DNA of 47,028 nucleotides from positions 1 through 47,028 of the forward strand of contig JAEZRJ010000045.1 in the NCBI GenBank assembly GCA_023412855.1, in the 5' to 3' direction. The notes beneath the pieces were generated by a model that worked only from the letters and a program-made list of their open reading frames with translations, had not been told where the DNA came from and ran no database searches. Positions 44,435 through 47,028 of the stretch are shown piece by piece. Source of the DNA: Bacillota bacterium (GTDB lineage Bacteria; Bacillota; Clostridia; Lachnospirales; Lachnospiraceae). Each line of letters starts with the position of its first letter. The first letter of the stretch is position 1. The translations under genes and the position numbers were made by a program.

Positions 44435-45178
44435 TTGAAAAAGGATTTTATTTTGATGGACCAGGTGTCCTTTTCTTTTGGAAGGCAGCAAGTTTTGAAG
44501 AAGGTCTGCCTTTCGCTGGAGCAAGGTGCTTCCTACGCTTTAATTGGAAAATCAGGTTCCGGTAAAACGACGATACTGAATTTAATTGCCGGATTTTTAA
44601 AGCCCGACAAGGGAACCGTGAGCATTAACGGCATGGGAGTGTCAGGGCCGAGGAAGGAAACCGCATTCCTTTTTCAGGAGCTGGGACTTTTTCCATGGCA
44701 GACGGTGGAGGAAGCAGTTGCCATGCCCCTCAAACTGAGAGGCGGGAAGCAGGAGGTGAAGGAGTCTGTTTATCGCCTGCTTGAGAAGCTGGGACTTGAA
44801 AAATACGGGAACAAGTATCCGCAGGAGTTGAGCGGAGGAGAGCAGCAGAGAGTGGCGCTTGCCAGGACATTGATCGGAGGCCCGGATATTATCCTGATGG
44901 ACGAGCCTACTTCCGCTTTGGATGCGGTAACCAAGGAGGAATTGCAGGGAGTGATCCGTGATGAGCAGCAAAGGCGGGGGACGACGCTGTTTTTCGTGAC
45001 CCACGATGTGGAGGAGGCAATGCGGCTGGGGCAGTATGTTCTCACCTTGAAAGAGAACGGCGAGGTGGAGAAAAGGGAGAATCCCTATTATTTTGCCAAG
45101 GATGCCAGAGAACAGTTAGGATTTTATGAGGAATGCATCAAATTGAGACAGTTGTTAAAAATGGAGAAAGAAGGATAA
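44435..45178 (+). CDS. ABC importer ATPase (nitrate/sulfonate/taurine type)
   Basis: A 247-residue ATPase of the SsuB/TauB/ThiZ group. Start at TTG 44435 with GGGAGGAC 6 bases upstream; in-frame starts at 44402 and 44417 would add residues without a better site, and ATG 44456 would lose seven. Walker A GKSGSGKTT, Q-loop FLFQELGLFPW, signature LSGGEQQRVALARTL, Walker B IILMDEPTSALD, H-loop FFVTHDVEEAM. Energises the permease encoded 9 bases downstream. Confidence 0.9.
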   Translation: MKKDFILMDQVSFSFGRQQVLKKVCLSLEQGASYALIGKSGSGKTTILNLIAGFLKPDKGTVSINGMGVSGPRKETAFLFQELGLFPWQTVEEAVAMPLKLRGGKQEVKESVYRLLEKLGLEKYGNKYPQELSGGEQQRVALARTLIGGPDIILMDEPTSALDAVTKEELQGVIRDEQQRRGTTLFFVTHDVEEAMRLGQYVLTLKENGEVEKRENPYYFAKDAREQLGFYEECIKLRQLLKMEKEG

Positions 45179-45187
45179 AGAGAGTAT

Positions 45188-45970
45188 ATGGTTATTCAAA
45201 AAAGGACCAGAGGGAGAACGGGGAGGTTTGTTAAGAATCAAGGTTTAGGCTTTGTCAGCTTTCTTATTTTCTGGGAGATATGCCATCTGTTTTTAAATAC
45301 TCATACAGTTCCATCTCCTTTGGAAACTCTTGCGTATATACTGACAGTTCCGGGAAAGCTGGCGCTTCATTGCGGTGCCAGCATGCTGAGAGTGCTGGCG
45401 GCAATTGGTATTTCGCTCATAATAGGAGTTCCGGCAGGTATGCTTCTGGGTGTGAATGAGACGTGCAGGAAGCTATTGTCTCCTTTTTTATATTTTATTT
45501 ATCCGATGCCGAAAATTGCATTTCTTCCAATCTTTATGCTCTTGTTCGGACTCGGCAATACTTCGAAGATAATTCTCATGATCTGGATTATCATATTTCA
45601 AATGATTTTATCGGTAAGGGATGGCGTAGAGCAGATTTTGCCGGTGTATTTTAAAGTGATGAACAGTTTTTGTGCTACGTCCGGACAAAGATACCGTTAT
45701 CTGATTCTTCCGGCGATTCTTCCTCAGATTTTCTCGGGGCTGCGCATTAGTATTGGAATCACGCTGGCTTCTTTATTTTTTGCGGAAAATTATGCGGCCA
45801 CATATGGCATCGGCTATTATATTTTAAGCGCATGGACGAAAATGAATTATGTGGAAATGTTCGGAGGGATTCTGGCAATCGGCTTTTTGGGAATCATATT
45901 GTTCGATTTGTTAGATTCATTAGAACGTTTCAGCGCGCCGTGGCTAAAGAAAAATGCCGCGGCGCGCTGA
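45188..45970 (+). CDS. ABC importer permease (SsuC/TauC/ThiX type)
   Basis: A 260-residue permease with six predicted membrane segments, the first at about 21-40. The cytoplasmic EAA-type loop lies near FCATSGQRYRYLILPAILPQIFSGLRISIGITL. Other family motifs: PSPLETL near residue 42 and YPMPKIAFLPIFMLLFGLG. Together with the ATPase (44435) and the binding protein at 45983-46930 it makes a full importer. The binding protein is on the opposite strand only 12 bases away, unusual for this family. Substrate uncertain: thiamine precursors, sulfonates or nitrate-like compounds. Confidence 0.9.
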   Translation: MVIQKRTRGRTGRFVKNQGLGFVSFLIFWEICHLFLNTHTVPSPLETLAYILTVPGKLALHCGASMLRVLAAIGISLIIGVPAGMLLGVNETCRKLLSPFLYFIYPMPKIAFLPIFMLLFGLGNTSKIILMIWIIIFQMILSVRDGVEQILPVYFKVMNSFCATSGQRYRYLILPAILPQIFSGLRISIGITLASLFFAENYAATYGIGYYILSAWTKMNYVEMFGGILAIGFLGIILFDLLDSLERFSAPWLKKNAAAR

Positions 45971-45982
45971 GAGGATTCTTAA

Positions 45983-46930
45983 TTATGGGAGAAAGGAAAA
46001 GTCGGTAAGCTCTTCATAAGTATAGCTTTTACCGATCAGCTCCTTATTTCTGGTCCATTCGATGATATGATCGAATTGGTCTTTCACAATAGGGCCTGCA
46101 TAGGCGAAGGTTCCGCTTTGACTTGTGAGGTAACCGCTGATCGCTTCCGGGAACTGGTACTGAGCGAGCAGATCACTGTATTTAGACGCATCGGTTTCAT
46201 TCATATAATCGATAGCAGCATTGTAAGCAGAATAAAATGCTTTTATCGCCTCCGGCTTGCTTGCGATAGTATCCTCGGTAAACATAATGACACCGCCCTT
46301 TATACCGGCTTCTTTCGAGCTGCCGAGCAGATGAGCGCCCTGCGCTGCCAGCATTCCGGCCTGAGGTTCCGTGAATACTACTCCATCGATTTGATCAGAC
46401 ATCAAAGCCTCGGATCTGCCGGAGAAGGAAGGGATTTCTACGATTTCATACGAAAAGTTGTATTCAGCAGCAAACTCATCCATGATATATTCCAAAATAA
46501 AATTGGGAACGAGGGAAACCTTCTTTCCGCTCAATTGCTCCATTGATGTAATTCCGGAATTGGGAGAAGAAAGTATTTTAAAATCTTCGCTGATGTCCGA
46601 GGTGATTTTCATGGGAATACCGTTATCTGCAAAGGACGCGGCAGTCATGACATCACCGATGGCTGCATCGAGGGACCTGGCTTGAACCGCAGCATTCCGG
46701 TCGTTAGGAGAGGAAAAGGACTGCAAGGTCACTTTTAAACCGGCATCTTCGAAAAAGCCCATTTCCTGCGCCAGAATCAGAGGAATGGAAGATTCCGCAG
46801 GAAGGATGCCGACAGTTAACTCCTCAATTTCTTTTTCGTTAGCCGCAGTATTATCGGCAGTATCTTTTCCGCAGGAAGCGAACAGAGAAAGTCCGGTCAA
46901 CAATAGGAACATTGTAAATAATTTTTTCAT
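45983..46930 (-). CDS. ABC importer binding lipoprotein (SsuA/NMT1 type)
   Basis: A 315-residue lipoprotein with signal and lipobox LFASC (19-20) and a short linker. The binding fold starts at LTVGILPAESSIPLILAQEMGFFEDAGLKVTL, typical of NMT1/SsuA proteins, and continues with DAAIGDVMTAASF and DGVVFTEPQAGMLAAQGAHLL. Ligand not determinable. Convergent with its permease. A second IS110 copy has inserted in its ribosome site: the LE end (46946) leaves AG-GAGATTTATATTATT before the ATG, so translation may survive but its native promoter is cut off. Confidence 0.9.
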   Translation of the reverse strand: MKKLFTMFLLLTGLSLFASCGKDTADNTAANEKEIEELTVGILPAESSIPLILAQEMGFFEDAGLKVTLQSFSSPNDRNAAVQARSLDAAIGDVMTAASFADNGIPMKITSDISEDFKILSSPNSGITSMEQLSGKKVSLVPNFILEYIMDEFAAEYNFSYEIVEIPSFSGRSEALMSDQIDGVVFTEPQAGMLAAQGAHLLGSSKEAGIKGGVIMFTEDTIASKPEAIKAFYSAYNAAIDYMNETDASKYSDLLAQYQFPEAISGYLTSQSGTFAYAGPIVKDQFDHIIEWTRNKELIGKSYTYEELTDFSFLP

Positions 46931-46945
46931 AATAATATAAATCTC

Positions 46946-47028
46946 CTCGTATTATAAAGTAGTAGTGTTTATAGTCCCTCTCCAAGGACTGTATGCTATA
47001 CAAAACAGTATGATATACTGTTGGAGAT
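46946..47028 (+). mobile_element. Left end of a second, inverted IS110 copy (cut by the window end)
   Basis: The last 83 bases are the exact reverse complement of 37607-37689, that is the left end of the IS110 element including the TATTAT -10 and the start of the bridge-RNA region. The transposase of this copy should lie beyond the window on the plus strand. The core CT is at 46946-46947. Confidence 0.9.

Overview
The window reads as a chromosome segment of a low-to-mid GC anaerobic Firmicute, most likely Lachnospiraceae/Clostridia. Evidence: AGGAGG-type ribosome sites with some GTG/TTG starts, lipoprotein signal peptides, a glpA-glpB-DUF1667-glpK locus, a CIRCE-controlled Hsp20, a UvrX/YolD-type SOS pair, and carbohydrate ABC importers without their own ATPase. 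I saw no rRNA, tRNA or CRISPR array.

Layout. (1) 1-7257: arabinan use. A cut-off GH43 gene, a GH43 lipoprotein, a GH51 arabinofuranosidase and a small Cys-rich protein, then a CUT1 sugar importer (binding protein, two permeases). (2) 7362-9025: LexA-box-controlled Y-family polymerase and YolD-like protein. (3) 9200-12079: two secreted or membrane-anchored proteins of unknown role. (4) 12080-16200: a strikingly AT-rich accessory island with a decayed lipoprotein gene, an intact NACHT-type STAND NTPase ending in pentapeptide repeats (a defence-gene candidate), and a dead ISL3 transposase. (5) 16276-23330: hsp20, a two-component system with an FtsX-type ABC transporter, and lgt. (6) 23492-25072, minus strand: a small protein and an AEC transporter. 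(7) 25328-30156: glycerol-3-phosphate oxidation and glycerol kinase. (8) 30560-33826: GH36 alpha-galactosidase and LacI regulator. (9) 33988-35701, minus strand: MgtC family and AraC regulator. (10) 36081-37687: a complete IS110 element. (11) 37701-46930: iron alcohol dehydrogenase and aldo/keto reductase, a heterodimeric ABC exporter, a YjbR protein, and an ABC importer with a convergent binding protein. (12) 46946-47028: the left end of a second, inverted copy of the same IS110.

The most interesting reading is the IS110 element. Its boundaries can be inferred from the sequence: removing 36083-37689 leaves a clean AAAAAGGA Shine-Dalgarno site in front of the alcohol dehydrogenase. Its left end carries a plausible bridge RNA with a target loop and a donor loop. 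The target-loop guides spell the anti-Shine-Dalgarno end of 16S rRNA (ACCTCCTTTCT), and both copies sit in the ribosome-binding site of a gene. That suggests an element programmed to insert into ribosome-binding sites.

Other structure not explained by genes: a three-copy dispersed palindromic repeat, a promoter-leader module shared by the response regulator and lgt, and a multi-branched folded intergenic region after glpK. Function calls rest on recognising families by eye; no database search was run.
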